Below, one piece after another: positions 9,404 through 18,654 of a stretch of DNA of 64,000 bases. How positions within the stretch are numbered: the stretch's first letter is position 1; the number at the start of each line of letters is the position of its first letter. The stretch comes from Aliidiomarina quisquiliarum (GTDB taxonomy: Bacteria > Pseudomonadota > Gammaproteobacteria > Enterobacterales > Alteromonadaceae), in the NCBI RefSeq assembly GCF_023922585.1, contig NZ_JAMFTN010000014.1, positions 477,108 through 541,107 on the forward strand, written 5' to 3'. Made by a program: the position numbers and the translations under genes. Under the pieces are notes generated by a model that did not search any database, had not been told where the DNA came from, and saw only the letters and a list, made by a program, of their open reading frames with translations.

Positions 9404-10249
9404 CTAGTCCATTAACTTAAGTGTTCGAGCAGTAGAATAGTCTCGAACCACTGGAAACTTGTAACCGCCTAAGTTTCGCAAACTAACTTGCCCCATTAGT
9501 GCATTACACACAAAGGCTTCATCGGCATTTATCAGCTCTGTTACCGGTGCGTTCACTAAGGTTACTTTCGAATACTTCTGCAATAAAGCACAGCGCACCA
9601 CACCGTGAACACCTACCTTGGTTAGGGCCGGGGTGAACCACGCTTTGTTTTTTCGCCAAAATATATTGCCAGCACTGGCTTCTGCCACATGCCCTTGCTC
9701 GTCGAGCACAATTACGTCGTCGGTTTGGTAAAGTGCTAGCTCTTGTTTCACCATCACCTGCTCGATCCGGTTCAGGGTTTTTAGCCCAACCAAGGCGGGG
9801 TGGCTATTCATCAGATAAAATTGCGCCAGTTCGGTTTTTATACCCTGCTGTTGCCACTGCTGATAATGTTCGGGCCACATAAATGCACTCACAATACGAG
9901 TAATTTGTGGTTTAACTGGTGGCGCATAACCCCGACCGCCTTCTCCGCGAGTAAAGGTAATACGTACACCACAACGCTGTTGGCCGTGGGTGACTTGCTT
10001 AATTTCAGCCAGCAAGGTTGCCAGCAAGCCCTGCGGTAGTATTTCCCAGCCTAGTAGCACTCGGGCACACTGCTGTAAGCGCTTTTGATGGTGTGGCCAT
10101 AACAGTGGCTTGCCATGTTTCACTTGCAGAGTAGTAAAAAAACCATCGCCATATAATAAACCACGATCAGCCACTGCTATGCTAGTGGCTGGGATGCCAT
10201 TTACCAGTGTTATAAATTCCTTTTCAAGCGTCGTGCGGTTATTTGGCAT
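9404..10249 (-). CDS. pabC: Aminodeoxychorismate lyase
   Basis: PabC converts 4-amino-4-deoxychorismate to p-aminobenzoate and pyruvate for folate synthesis. It is a fold-type IV pyridoxal-phosphate enzyme. The cofactor lysine is in GLKTLNRIEQ (about Lys157), and GRGY near 107 and ASAGNIFW near 192 are family signatures. I chose ATG at 10249 because AGGTGG lies seven bases upstream. The N-terminus is about a dozen residues longer than in E. coli. It lies 10 bases after fabF. Confidence 0.88.
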   Translation of the reverse strand: MPNNRTTLEKEFITLVNGIPATSIAVADRGLLYGDGFFTTLQVKHGKPLLWPHHQKRLQQCARVLLGWEILPQGLLATLLAEIKQVTHGQQRCGVRITFTRGEGGRGYAPPVKPQITRIVSAFMWPEHYQQWQQQGIKTELAQFYLMNSHPALVGLKTLNRIEQVMVKQELALYQTDDVIVLDEQGHVAEASAGNIFWRKNKAWFTPALTKVGVHGVVRCALLQKYSKVTLVNAPVTELINADEAFVCNALMGQVSLRNLGGYKFPVVRDYSTARTLKLMD

Positions 10250-10259
10250 CAATGCCCAC

Positions 10260-11501
10260 CTATTCGGTTAATTTTGAAAACAACACACTACCATTGGTGC
10301 CACCAAAGCCAAAAGAATTACACAAGGCGTGTGCAATCATCATTGGCCGCGCTTTATGAGGTACAAAGTCTAGGTCGCACTCGTTATCTGGCTCGTTTAG
10401 GTTAAGTGTGGGCGGGGCAATTTGATCTCGAATTGCTAAAATCGAAAATATCGACTCTATCGCCCCAGCTGCACCAAGTAAGTGTCCAGTCATTGATTTG
10501 GTAGAGCTAATAGCCACCTGGGTAGCGTTACCAAACACCGACTTGATGGCTCGTACTTCTGCAATATCGCCCACAGGCGTTGAGGTGCCATGGGCATTAA
10601 TATAGTCCACAGCCGCATAATCAAGTTGTGCGTCGCGAAGTGCATTTTGCATAGCCGCACTCGCACCTTCGCCGTTTTCTGGCGGGGCCGTTAAATGAAA
10701 GGCATCTGCGCTCATACCAAAGCCCGTTAGCTCTGCATATATGGTAGCACCACGTTTCTTAGCATGCTGGTACTCTTCGAGTACCACTACCCCAGCACCG
10801 TCGCCAAGCACAAAGCCATCACGTCCTTTATCCCAAGGCCGGCTTGCGCCTGCCGGGTTGTCGTTATGGGTCGACAACGCTCGGGCGGCGTTAAAGCCAG
10901 CCATAGCCAGCGGGGTAGACGCTTTTTCAGCGCCTCCTGCCAGCATTACATCGGCGTCGCCATAAGCTATCACTCGAGCCGCCTGGCCAAGGTTATGCAC
11001 ACCGCTGGTGCAGGCTGTTACAACGGCCATATTAGGCCCCGTTAAGCCGTGGCGCATCGACACCTGACCACTGATCATATTAATAATCGACGAGGGTACA
11101 AAGAAAGGCGACACCCTACGCGGGCCGCCTTGTTGCAGTTTAAGGTGGTTTTCTTCAATGCCTTCTAAGCCGCCAATACCCGAGCTAATCATAACGCCAA
11201 TACGGCTGCGGTTGCGGTCGGTAACTTCCAAGCCACTATCGCTCATGGCTTCTTGGGCTGCTACCACCCCATATTGAATAAAGGTGTCCATTTTACGCGC
11301 GTCTTTTGCGCTCATATAATTGGTCACCTCAAAGCCTTTTACCAAGGCCGCAAACTTAGTGGCAAATAACTCGGTGTCAAAATGCTCAATAGGCCCCGCA
11401 CCCGACTGCCCGGCAAGAATACTTTGCCACGTTGTCTCAACATTCAGCCCATTCGGGGTAACCATACCTAAACCAGTAACAACGACGCGCCGTTTTGTCA
11501 T
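10260..11501 (-). CDS. fabF: Beta-ketoacyl-ACP synthase II
   Basis: FabF condenses acyl-ACP with malonyl-ACP during fatty acid elongation and is needed for temperature control of unsaturated chains. The nucleophile is in TACTSG (about Cys163), with the paired histidines in NAHGTSTP near 303 and [10 protein letters not shown] near 340. The ORF could open 20 codons earlier, but ATG at 11501 is preceded by GAGG and gives exactly 413 residues, the E. coli length. An intrinsic terminator lies between acpP and this gene, so fabF is probably expressed well below acpP. Confidence 0.95.
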   Translation of the reverse strand: MTKRRVVVTGLGMVTPNGLNVETTWQSILAGQSGAGPIEHFDTELFATKFAALVKGFEVTNYMSAKDARKMDTFIQYGVVAAQEAMSDSGLEVTDRNRSRIGVMISSGIGGLEGIEENHLKLQQGGPRRVSPFFVPSSIINMISGQVSMRHGLTGPNMAVVTACTSGVHNLGQAARVIAYGDADVMLAGGAEKASTPLAMAGFNAARALSTHNDNPAGASRPWDKGRDGFVLGDGAGVVVLEEYQHAKKRGATIYAELTGFGMSADAFHLTAPPENGEGASAAMQNALRDAQLDYAAVDYINAHGTSTPVGDIAEVRAIKSVFGNATQVAISSTKSMTGHLLGAAGAIESIFSILAIRDQIAPPTLNLNEPDNECDLDFVPHKARPMMIAHALCNSFGFGGTNGSVLFSKLTE

Positions 11502-11542
11502 AGCAACCTCATGTCTATATTTATTTGTGTATATTCTACCTA

Positions 11543-11573
11543 GCCTGCTTATCTTTTCCATTAAAAAGCAGGC
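11543..11573 (-). other. Second stem-loop in the acpP-fabF gap
   Basis: GCCTGCTT at 11543-11550 can pair with AAGCAGGC at 11566-11573. It immediately follows the T tract of the acpP terminator and has none of its own, so it may protect the fabF message 5' end or be incidental. Confidence 0.35.
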
Positions 11574-11603
11574 AAAAAAAAGGGCGGAATATTATTCCGC
11601 CCT
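11574..11603 (-). terminator. Intrinsic terminator/attenuator between acpP and fabF
   Basis: On the minus strand AGGGCGGAAT and ATTCCGCCCT (plus-strand 11581-11590 and 11594-11603) form a perfect 10-bp stem with a three-base loop, followed by at least seven T (11574-11580). It stops most acpP transcripts and lets a fraction read into fabF. Confidence 0.88.
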
Positions 11604-11621
11604 TTATATAAATATGTTCAC

Positions 11622-11861
11622 TTAGTCAGCTGAGTGATTTGTTACGTAATCAATTGCTGCTTGAACCGTACGAATTTTTTCTGCTTCTTCGTCTGGAATT
11701 TCAGTTTCAAACTCTTCTTCCAGAGCCATCACCAATTCTACTGTGTCTAGCGAGTCTGCACCTAGGTCATTTTCGAAAGAAGCTTCTAATTTTACTTCTT
11801 CTTCTTTTACACCAAGTTGCTCAATGATAATTTTTTTAACGCGTTCTTCGATAGTGCTCAT
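11622..11861 (-). CDS. acpP: Acyl carrier protein
   Basis: AcpP carries growing acyl chains on 4'-phosphopantetheine. The 79-residue acidic protein contains the DSL prosthetic-group site ([10 protein letters not shown]; Ser37 by family numbering) and matches E. coli AcpP over its whole length. A 103-bp gap separates it from fabG and contains a short stem (GGTCG 11947-11951 with CGACC 11957-11961), leaving room for its own promoter. The strong terminator immediately downstream fits its need for much higher expression than its neighbours. Confidence 0.97.
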   Translation of the reverse strand: MSTIEERVKKIIIEQLGVKEEEVKLEASFENDLGADSLDTVELVMALEEEFETEIPDEEAEKIRTVQAAIDYVTNHSAD

Positions 11862-11964
11862 TATGATCCCTCAAAGGTACCTTGAATTAATTTGCGGCTA
11901 GTTTAGACAAACTCGCCCCATGATTAAAGAGAAACTTCTATAGAAAGGTCGAGGTACGACCTCA

Positions 11965-12702
11965 CTAAACCATATTCATTCCACCATTCACATGAATGGT
12001 TTCGCCTGTAACGTAGGCTGCTCCTGAGGAAACCAAGAAAGACACTGCGGCTGCAATTTCTTCTGGCTTACCTAAACGAGCTGCCGGAATTGTACCAAAG
12101 ATTTGTGCTTTTTGGTCATCTGTCAGGGTTTTTGTCATATCCGTGTCGATAAAACCAGGTGCAACCGCATTAACGGTAACCCCACGCGAAGCAATTTCTT
12201 TTGCTAAAGCCTTAGTAAAGCCTATTAAACCAGCTTTGGCTGCACAATAGTTTGCTTGCCCTGGGTTACCTGTGGTGCCCACCACCGAACCAATATTAAC
12301 AATACGCCCCTGACGTTTTTTCATCATACCACGCATTACTGCTTTGCTTAGCTTAAACACCGCCGTTAAGTTGGTTTGAATCACGTCATCCCACTCATCG
12401 TCTTTCATGCGCATAAGCAAGTTATCACGGGTAATACCGGCATTATTAACCAAAATGTCGATCGTGCCAAATTCTTGCTGCACTTCAGCAATAAAGGCCT
12501 CAATGGCTCCTGCTTCGTTAACATTTAAACGAAACCCTTTGCCTTGGTCGGCTAAATATTCACTAATAGCAGCTGCACCCTGGTCGCTGGTTGCTGTTCC
12601 GATAACTGTTGCGCCTTGAGCCGTTAAGCTTTCAGCAATAGCGCGACCAATGCCGCGGCTAGCACCTGTTACCACCGCTATTTGTCCTGACAAGTCACTC
12701 AT
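11965..12702 (-). CDS. fabG: 3-oxoacyl-ACP reductase
   Basis: FabG reduces beta-ketoacyl-ACP with NADPH in each elongation cycle. It is a classical short-chain dehydrogenase: the TGASRGIG dinucleotide loop is near residue 13, NNAGITRDN near 86 and the YCAAK catalytic pair near 151. An ATG five codons upstream falls on the ribosome site itself. ATG at 12702, preceded by AAGGGG, gives 245 residues (E. coli 244) and is the likely start. Confidence 0.95.
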   Translation of the reverse strand: MSDLSGQIAVVTGASRGIGRAIAESLTAQGATVIGTATSDQGAAAISEYLADQGKGFRLNVNEAGAIEAFIAEVQQEFGTIDILVNNAGITRDNLLMRMKDDEWDDVIQTNLTAVFKLSKAVMRGMMKKRQGRIVNIGSVVGTTGNPGQANYCAAKAGLIGFTKALAKEIASRGVTVNAVAPGFIDTDMTKTLTDDQKAQIFGTIPAARLGKPEEIAAAVSFLVSSGAAYVTGETIHVNGGMNMV

Positions 12703-12726
12703 TCGTGTCCCCTTCAATGCTTCAAC

Positions 12727-13656
12727 TTATTGGATAAATTCTTGCACACTGCCTAAGTCGCTAAGCGACTGAGCGGTGAGCGTTTTGTCAATACGTTTCG
12801 TTAGCCCAGTTAAAACTTTACCCGGCCCCACTTCAAATAAGTGGGTTACCTCAAGTGTAGCCATGTGTTGCACGGTTTCAGTCCAACGTACCGGCGAATA
12901 CAACTGCTCAATTAATGCCTGGCGTATGTCTTCTGCGGAAGTGGCTACGTTCACGTTCACATTATGCACAACCGGAATGTTAGGCACTTGAATGACTATT
13001 GTTTGCAACGCCTCGGCTAATGCCTCTGCAGCGGGCTGCATAAGCGCACAGTGCGACGGCACACTCACCGGCAACGGCAGCACACGTTTGGCTCCTGCGG
13101 CCTTACAGGCTTCGCTAGCACGCTCTACTGCGGCTTTATTACCGGCAATAACCACTTGCCCTGGTGAATTATAGTTAACTGGAGCTACCACTTCATTTTC
13201 AGCACTTTGTTCACAGGCTAAAGCAATCGCGGCGTCGTCTAAGCCAATTACGGCGGCCATGGCCCCGGTTCCTTCTGGCACCGCTGCTTGCATAGCTTCG
13301 CCGCGTAAAGCTACAAGTTTTACTGCATCGGCAAAAGCAAGTGCACCCGCGCACACTAAGGCTGAATATTCACCTAAACTATGACCCGCCATAATACTGG
13401 GCGCTTGGTAATTTGGTTGTTCGGCTAACACGCGGAAAATAGCTACGCTGGCAGTAAGTATAGCCGGCTGAGTTACTTCGGTTTTATTTAAGCGGCCGTC
13501 GCTGTCACTTTCCACCACGGCCCACAAGTCATAGCCTAAGGCCTTACTTGCTTCGCTAAAGGTTTGTTGCACAACGGGATAGGCGGCATATAAATCCGCC
13601 AACATACCCACGCTTTGCGAGCCTTGGCCAGGAAATACAAATGCTTGTTTGGTCAT
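12727..13656 (-). CDS. fabD: Malonyl-CoA:ACP transacylase
   Basis: FabD moves malonyl groups from CoA to ACP. The nucleophile elbow GHSLGEYS is near residue 90 (Ser92 by family numbering), the oxyanion motif PGQGSQ is at residues 8-13, and the catalytic histidine is in VPSHCALM near 201. Length is 309 residues, identical to E. coli. It lies 24 bases upstream of the fabG start, within the fab operon. Confidence 0.95.
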   Translation of the reverse strand: MTKQAFVFPGQGSQSVGMLADLYAAYPVVQQTFSEASKALGYDLWAVVESDSDGRLNKTEVTQPAILTASVAIFRVLAEQPNYQAPSIMAGHSLGEYSALVCAGALAFADAVKLVALRGEAMQAAVPEGTGAMAAVIGLDDAAIALACEQSAENEVVAPVNYNSPGQVVIAGNKAAVERASEACKAAGAKRVLPLPVSVPSHCALMQPAAEALAEALQTIVIQVPNIPVVHNVNVNVATSAEDIRQALIEQLYSPVRWTETVQHMATLEVTHLFEVGPGKVLTGLTKRIDKTLTAQSLSDLGSVQEFIQ

Positions 13657-13708
13657 TACTGTTACCTTTAATTACTTTATATAAGCCAATTATATGAGAC
13701 TACTAAAA

Positions 13709-14668
13709 TTAATATTCAATTAGTGCTGAACCCCACGCAAAACCACCGCCAAAGGCTTCTAATAACAGCCGATGGCCACGCTGAATTCTGCCATCGCGTA
13801 TGGCTACATCTAGGGCAATAGGTACCGAAGCCGCTGAAGTGTTACCCGTATATTCTAAGGTTAGCACTACTTGTTCTATAGGCATTTTTAATTTTCTTGC
13901 CGTGGCTTGAATAATACGGTAATTCGCTTGATGCGGCACCAACCAGTCAAGGGAATCGGCGGTTAAATTATGTTTTTCTAAGGTGTCTTGCACTAACTCC
14001 GACAGCTTTTGTACCGCCACCTTAAATACCTCATTACCTTTCATATATAACCAAGCTTGTTCTGTAATGGGGTCTGGGTTTCGAGTGGGCAAGTCGGCAC
14101 CAAGTAACGCTGCATATTCGCCGTCACAATATATATGGGTAGACAAAATACCTGGCTGCGCCGCCCGACTTAAAACCGCCGCACCTGCACCGTCACCAAA
14201 AAGAACAATGGTGTTCCTATCATCCGGATTACATAAGCGCGACAACACATCGGCACCAATAACCAAAATATGCTTTGCCATACCGGTTTTTATATATTGA
14301 TCGGCCACACTCATAGCAAAAATAAAGCCTGCACAGGCGGCGGCCACATCGAAGGCAGCCGCTTTTGTGGCACCTAATTGGGCTTGTACTTCACAGGCGG
14401 CGCTGGGAAATGCTTTGTCGGCAGAGGTGGTGGCAACAATAATCATATCAAGGTCTTGGGCATTTAACTTAGCCGCTTGTAACGCTGCTTGCCCTGATTG
14501 CACTGCCATAGACACCACATTTTCATCGCTGGCGGCAATACGGCGTTCACGAATACCAGTGCGCTCCATAATCCATTGATCTGAAGTATCGACACGTTGT
14601 TCAAGGTCTTGATTAGTAAGGCGTTGGCAAGGTAAATAATGCCCCGTGCCAGAAATGCGTGAAAACAT
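13709..14668 (-). CDS. fabH: Beta-ketoacyl-ACP synthase III
   Basis: FabH starts fatty acid synthesis by condensing acetyl-CoA with malonyl-ACP. The catalytic triad is visible: Cys in AAACAGFIF (about 113), His in VPHQANYRI (about 246) and Asn in YTGNTSAAS (about 276). Length is 319 residues against 317 in E. coli. It lies between plsX and fabD with gaps of 35 and 52 bases. Confidence 0.95.
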   Translation of the reverse strand: MFSRISGTGHYLPCQRLTNQDLEQRVDTSDQWIMERTGIRERRIAASDENVVSMAVQSGQAALQAAKLNAQDLDMIIVATTSADKAFPSAACEVQAQLGATKAAAFDVAAACAGFIFAMSVADQYIKTGMAKHILVIGADVLSRLCNPDDRNTIVLFGDGAGAAVLSRAAQPGILSTHIYCDGEYAALLGADLPTRNPDPITEQAWLYMKGNEVFKVAVQKLSELVQDTLEKHNLTADSLDWLVPHQANYRIIQATARKLKMPIEQVVLTLEYTGNTSAASVPIALDVAIRDGRIQRGHRLLLEAFGGGFAWGSALIEY

Positions 14669-14703
14669 ACCGTTCCTTTCCTTTAATAAGGAATGTAAGG
14701 AAG

Positions 14704-15729
14704 CTACTCCGTATTTAGTAGCACCGACTCAACTCGGTCATGAATGCGTTTAGGCAGTTGGAAAGACGACTCTGCCTGCGCCTGCTTAATGGCGTTATAA
14801 AATGCATTAGCCGACGCATTACCATGGCTCTTCATGACCACACCGCGCAATCCTAGCAGACTTGCACCGTTGTACTGGTCGGGGTTGAGCCAGTTCCATG
14901 ATTTTTTAAAGCGCTTAAATAAAAACAATGCCATAAGGCGGCTAAACCAATAACCTTTCATACTTTTATGCAGATTTTGATAAACTAGTTGGGCCATGCC
15001 TTCACAGCTTTTCAGCGCTACGTTACCGGTAAAGCCGTCGCATACCACCACATCTGCTTTACCTGAAAACAAGTCATTGCCTTCAATAAAGCCAATGTAA
15101 TTAATATCAGCGCAGTCTTTCAACTGCTGGGCGGCGTGGCGCACTGCATCGGGGCCTTTAATGTCTTCTTCACCCATATTCAACAGGGCTACTTTGGGCG
15201 CTGCTATACCGGCAACTTCTTTCGCTAGCACCGAGCCCATAACACCAAATTGAAATAAAGTATCGGCGTCGCAACGAGGGTTAGCGCCAAGATCAAGTAA
15301 AAAGCCTTGGCGGCCATGTTCTGTCGGAATTTGAGCTACTAAAGCTGGACGAAGAATACCAGGAATGGTTTTTAGCTTTAAATACGCAATAGCCATTAAC
15401 GCACCGGTGTTACCGCTGCTGACACAGCCTTGGGCACGGCCATCGGCCACCGACTCGATAGCAAGCCGCATCGAGGCTTTAGGTTTAGAGCGCAAACTTT
15501 GACCCGGTTTATCGGTCATTTCAATAACTTCATCCGTGTGTTCAAGGGCAAGACGAGGATGAGAATGAATTTTTTCCGCACGTAATAATGGGATAAGAAT
15601 AGCTTGGTCGCCGAATACTAAAAACTCAGTATCGGGAAATGACTGCAGCGCTCGTTTGAGCGCTGCAACAACAATAGCGGGACCACGGTCACCGCCCATT
15701 GCATCAATAGCGAGCGTGAGCGAACTCAT
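14704..15729 (-). CDS. plsX: Phosphate acyltransferase PlsX
   Basis: PlsX converts acyl-ACP and phosphate to acyl-phosphate, feeding PlsY in glycerophospholipid synthesis. It begins with the family signature IDAMGGD near residue 8. SSGNTGALM near 106 and the VCDGFTGNVALK segment near 230 are also characteristic. Length is 341 residues. It follows rpmF by five bases, the universal rpmF-plsX-fab arrangement. Confidence 0.94.
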   Translation of the reverse strand: MSSLTLAIDAMGGDRGPAIVVAALKRALQSFPDTEFLVFGDQAILIPLLRAEKIHSHPRLALEHTDEVIEMTDKPGQSLRSKPKASMRLAIESVADGRAQGCVSSGNTGALMAIAYLKLKTIPGILRPALVAQIPTEHGRQGFLLDLGANPRCDADTLFQFGVMGSVLAKEVAGIAAPKVALLNMGEEDIKGPDAVRHAAQQLKDCADINYIGFIEGNDLFSGKADVVVCDGFTGNVALKSCEGMAQLVYQNLHKSMKGYWFSRLMALFLFKRFKKSWNWLNPDQYNGASLLGLRGVVMKSHGNASANAFYNAIKQAQAESSFQLPKRIHDRVESVLLNTE

Positions 15730-15734
15730 GCACT

Positions 15735-15905
15735 TTATCTAGCAATAACTTGCTTACCTTTGTAGTAACCGTCAGCTGTGATGTTATGACGACGATGCGT
15801 CTCACCACTGGTCTGATCAATTGATAATGCAACACCATCTAGTGAATCGTGAGCACGACGCATACCACGCTTAGAACGGGTTTTACGGTTCTTTTGTACT
15901 GCCAT
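15735..15905 (-). CDS. rpmF: Ribosomal protein bL32
   Basis: A 56-residue basic protein of the large ribosomal subunit. It starts [19 protein letters not shown] and ends KGKQVIAR, as in E. coli L32 (57 residues). The zinc-binding cysteines found in some L32 proteins are absent. The gene lies between yceD and plsX with short gaps, linking ribosome and lipid synthesis in one transcript. Confidence 0.95.
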   Translation of the reverse strand: MAVQKNRKTRSKRGMRRAHDSLDGVALSIDQTSGETHRRHNITADGYYKGKQVIAR

Positions 15906-15939
15906 TGGAATACTCTCCTAAAAACGTTTTCTTAAACTG

Positions 15940-16458
15940 TTATTTCTTTAACTGTTGCAACACCGCGAATGGGTTTTTCTTCTCCGCCTCAGGCGGCAAT
16001 TCCCCAAACGTCATAGCATCGCGATCAATTGCGCATTCATTCACAGCATGCATAGCAACCAGCGGCAACCCAAGAATAAGCTCGTCTTCAACAACTGCGT
16101 GAAGGTCTACTTCTCCGAGTTCGTTTATTTCCACTGCATCGTAGTAGCCAGGCAAATCGTCGGCGGTCACCTTATGATTTACTGGCGCATACTGAAATTT
16201 AACCGTCAACGGCATATTCATCGGTTCTCCACAGCGTTGACACGCTAAAGTAACTTCTACTTTAGCCTCACCACGGAAAAATACGATACCTTGCTCGTCC
16301 CGATCAAATGCGAGGGTAACCTCAGCATCGTCACTCGGGGTGAACAACATCTCTTGCAAACGCGGCAAACCTGATGAGGGCACTAAGCCATCATAACTAA
16401 TTTCTTTACCTGCGGTGCGAACCGGATCTACCGATTTTGGAATTCTAACTTTTTTCAT
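15940..16458 (-). CDS. yceD: YceD (DUF177), rpmF-linked protein
   Basis: A 172-residue conserved protein of the DUF177 family, encoded just upstream of rpmF in most bacteria; a role in 23S rRNA maturation or accumulation is proposed for the family. The N-terminal segment KSVDPVRTA, a CQRCGEP pair of cysteines near residue 74 and the acidic VVEDELILGLP near 120 are shared with E. coli YceD, as is the C-terminal NPFAVL. It is the first gene of the long leftward operon. A good promoter ends only nine bases before its ATG. Confidence 0.9.
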   Translation of the reverse strand: MKKVRIPKSVDPVRTAGKEISYDGLVPSSGLPRLQEMLFTPSDDAEVTLAFDRDEQGIVFFRGEAKVEVTLACQRCGEPMNMPLTVKFQYAPVNHKVTADDLPGYYDAVEINELGEVDLHAVVEDELILGLPLVAMHAVNECAIDRDAMTFGELPPEAEKKNPFAVLQQLKK

Positions 16459-16467
16459 AGCGCGCGA

Positions 16468-16496
16468 ATGATACTGTTTGTAAGGCTTTGAGTCAA
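16468..16496 (-). promoter_or_regulatory. Sigma-70 promoter of the yceD-rpmF-plsX-fab operon
   Basis: On the minus strand TTGACT (16491-16496) is followed by exactly 17 bases and TATCAT (16468-16473). The expected start point, about 16461, is only a few bases before the yceD ATG at 16458, so this transcript would be nearly leaderless. Confidence 0.65.
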
Positions 16497-16576
16497 AGAA
16501 TATTATGCTTAAACATTTTGTTTATGGCAGTATTTTACATTGCCAACTCGCTTTTACTCACTAAGTAGCTATATAA

Positions 16577-17167
16577 ATGTCTAAACCTTTAATACTTGCG
16601 TCTAGTTCGCCGTTTCGAAAAGAGCTGCTACAGCGGCTAAAACTACCCTTTGATACTGCCAGTCCCAACATTGACGAAACTGCCTTTGTCCATGAAAGCC
16701 CTATCGACTTGGTGCAGCGCTTAGCCGAGACAAAAGCAGCAGCCCTAGCCCAGCAGTTTCCTGAACATTATATTATTGGCTCTGATCAGGTTGCCGTGTT
16801 CAATGAACAAATTTTAGGCAAGCCCTACACAGAAGAAAAAGCCTTTGCACAACTACAGCAGTTTAGTGGTTCGAAAGTTATGTTTTATACTGGGTTAAGT
16901 GTGTACGACAGCAAAGCGAACAAACACATTACCACGGTGGCCCAATATGCAGTTTATTTCCGCACCTTAACCGACACAGAAATACGTGCCTATATAAAGG
17001 AAGAGCAACCGTTACAATGTGCCGGCAGTTTTAAAAGCGAAGGCTTAGGTGTTTGTTTGTTCGAGCGAATGGCAGGCGACGATCCAACCAGCTTGATTGG
17101 GTTGCCGCTTATTCAACTTAGCCAAATATTACGGCAGCTTGGTATTAGTCCGCTTAGCGCAAACTAA
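16577..17167 (+). CDS. yceF: Maf-family nucleotide pyrophosphatase YceF
   Basis: A 196-residue member of the Maf/HAM1 fold. The YceF subgroup hydrolyses modified NTPs such as 7-methyl-GTP, probably as house cleaning. Signatures are LASSSPFRKELL at the N-terminus, IIGSDQVAV near residue 67 and AGSFKSEG near 149. Position next to yceD (divergent) and rluC (convergent) is the same as in E. coli, which favours YceF over the Maf1/YhdE type. It overlaps the rluC end by four bases. Confidence 0.9.
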   Translation: MSKPLILASSSPFRKELLQRLKLPFDTASPNIDETAFVHESPIDLVQRLAETKAAALAQQFPEHYIIGSDQVAVFNEQILGKPYTEEKAFAQLQQFSGSKVMFYTGLSVYDSKANKHITTVAQYAVYFRTLTDTEIRAYIKEEQPLQCAGSFKSEGLGVCLFERMAGDDPTSLIGLPLIQLSQILRQLGISPLSAN

Positions 17168-18198
17168 CTACGTAATTTGTTTAGTACTGCCAATAAGTGC
17201 GTATCGAGCGGTGCTTCCATGCGCATAGTGGTTTCACTACGTGGATGAATAAAAGTTAACCCACAAGCATGTAAAAATAGCCGCTCAAGGCCTTTTTGCT
17301 TGGTAAAGGCGTCAAAAGCCGCTTCACCATATTTGTCATCGCCAGCTATAGGGTGCCCAGCTATTTGTGTATGCACACGAATTTGATGAGTGCGTCCTGT
17401 AACTGGCTCCGCTTCTATTAAGGTGCCCTCAGCAAAACGTTCCAGTACTTTAAACCGTGTTAACGACGCTTTACCAGCTGTGTCTACACGCACTACCCGT
17501 TCACCGGACTTCAGCGTATTTCTTTGTAAGGGAGCGTCTACTTTCTTTTTGTTGGTAGGCCAGTTGCCCGCCACTAAAGCTACGTAGCGCTTGTCCATTT
17601 TATTCTCGCGCAGTTGTTGGTGTAAAGAGCGTAAGGCTGAACGCTTCTTAGCAATTAAAATAATGCCCGAGGTGTCTCGGTCGAGGCGGTGTACTAGTTC
17701 TAAAAACTCATGCTTAGGACGTAAACTTCTTAATCCTTCAATCAGGCCAAAATGTAGCCCCGAACCACCATGCACTGCTAAGCCCGAAGGTTTGTTAATA
17801 ACAATTAAACACTCGTCTTCAAATAATATGGCATCTTCAAGGCTGGCAATTTGATCAAGCTTCGGGTTCGGTAGCTCTTGCGCTGGCGCCAACCGCACGG
17901 GCGGTATACGCACATCGTCGTTGGCTTGTAACTTGTACTCTGGCTTCACCCGACCTTTGTTCACTCGCACTTCGCCTTTACGCACAATACGATAAACCAT
18001 GCTTTTAGGGACGCCTTTAAGGCGCGCTAGGAGAAAGTTATCCAGCCGCTGGCCAGCCTCGTCAATAGAAACACGATGCCAGCTTACTTGTAATGCAGCC
18101 TCGCTTTGTTCGCCAACCTCAGCTGAGCCAGAAACCAATGACGGCTTGCTAACTGGCGTTGCGGTAGAATTTAATGGGTTTTTTTTATAATTTGTCAT
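17164..18198 (-). CDS. rluC: 23S rRNA pseudouridine synthase RluC
   Basis: RluC makes pseudouridines at positions 955, 2504 and 2580 of 23S rRNA. After a low-complexity extension of about 35 residues comes an S4 RNA-binding domain (about 48-110, with GVPKSMVYR and KGEVRVNKGR). The catalytic RluA-type domain follows, with the essential Asp in HRLDRDTSG near residue 170. The N-terminal extension is longer than in E. coli; a shorter start cannot be excluded. It diverges from rne, as in E. coli. Confidence 0.93.
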   Translation of the reverse strand: MTNYKKNPLNSTATPVSKPSLVSGSAEVGEQSEAALQVSWHRVSIDEAGQRLDNFLLARLKGVPKSMVYRIVRKGEVRVNKGRVKPEYKLQANDDVRIPPVRLAPAQELPNPKLDQIASLEDAILFEDECLIVINKPSGLAVHGGSGLHFGLIEGLRSLRPKHEFLELVHRLDRDTSGIILIAKKRSALRSLHQQLRENKMDKRYVALVAGNWPTNKKKVDAPLQRNTLKSGERVVRVDTAGKASLTRFKVLERFAEGTLIEAEPVTGRTHQIRVHTQIAGHPIAGDDKYGEAAFDAFTKQKGLERLFLHACGLTFIHPRSETTMRMEAPLDTHLLAVLNKLRS

Positions 18199-18253
18199 AG
18201 CTGAGAATTATACCACGAGTTAATCCTGGCCAAATGCTTTTATGGCAATATAT

Positions 18254-18282
18254 TTGTTACTTGTCAGTGCACCTTAAATAAT
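18254..18282 (+). promoter_or_regulatory. Sigma-70 promoter of rne
   Basis: TTGTTA (18254-18259) and AATAAT (18277-18282) are separated by 17 bases. The expected start near 18289 gives a leader of about 366 nt, close to the 361-nt rne leader of E. coli. Confidence 0.6.
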
Positions 18283-18288
18283 GCGACA

Positions 18289-18654
18289 ATACTGTGTCAG
18301 AACCATTTTTATGGTCGGGGCGTAGACGAAACCGTCCGCCTGTTGAATTATCAACCGAGCGACAACACTGGCTAGGCGAAAACGCCTGTTTCGGTTCAGC
18401 AGAAATTTAATGTTACACGTGGCACTGACGCAGTTTGCAACATGTCAGCACACGGGTAACCCGCCTCACTTCAAAAGGTCTGGCGATGAAATTAGAAAGC
18501 AGACAAAACGTATATTGTACTATCGGTAAATTGAAAAGGTTCCCAGCCATTTGCGCTTTGTAAGCAATGGCATCGATAGCTTCAGTTGACGGAACAGAGC
18601 CGTTAAGCGGCGCAGTGTTGTGGCACTATACATTTAGAGTATGAGTCACAACTT
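18289..18654 (+). promoter_or_regulatory. Long structured rne 5' leader, probable RNase E autoregulatory element
   Basis: The 456-bp gap between rluC and rne holds no gene. Downstream of the predicted promoter it contains several stems. AGGCG/CGCCT with an AAAA loop lies at 18374-18387. Near 18427-18450 CTGAC pairs with GTCAG around an inner GCA/TGC. CGGG/CCCG follows shortly after. Position, length and structure fit the rne 5' UTR through which RNase E senses its own level and cuts its own message in enterobacteria. The fold is my inference; the family is established. Confidence 0.6.
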
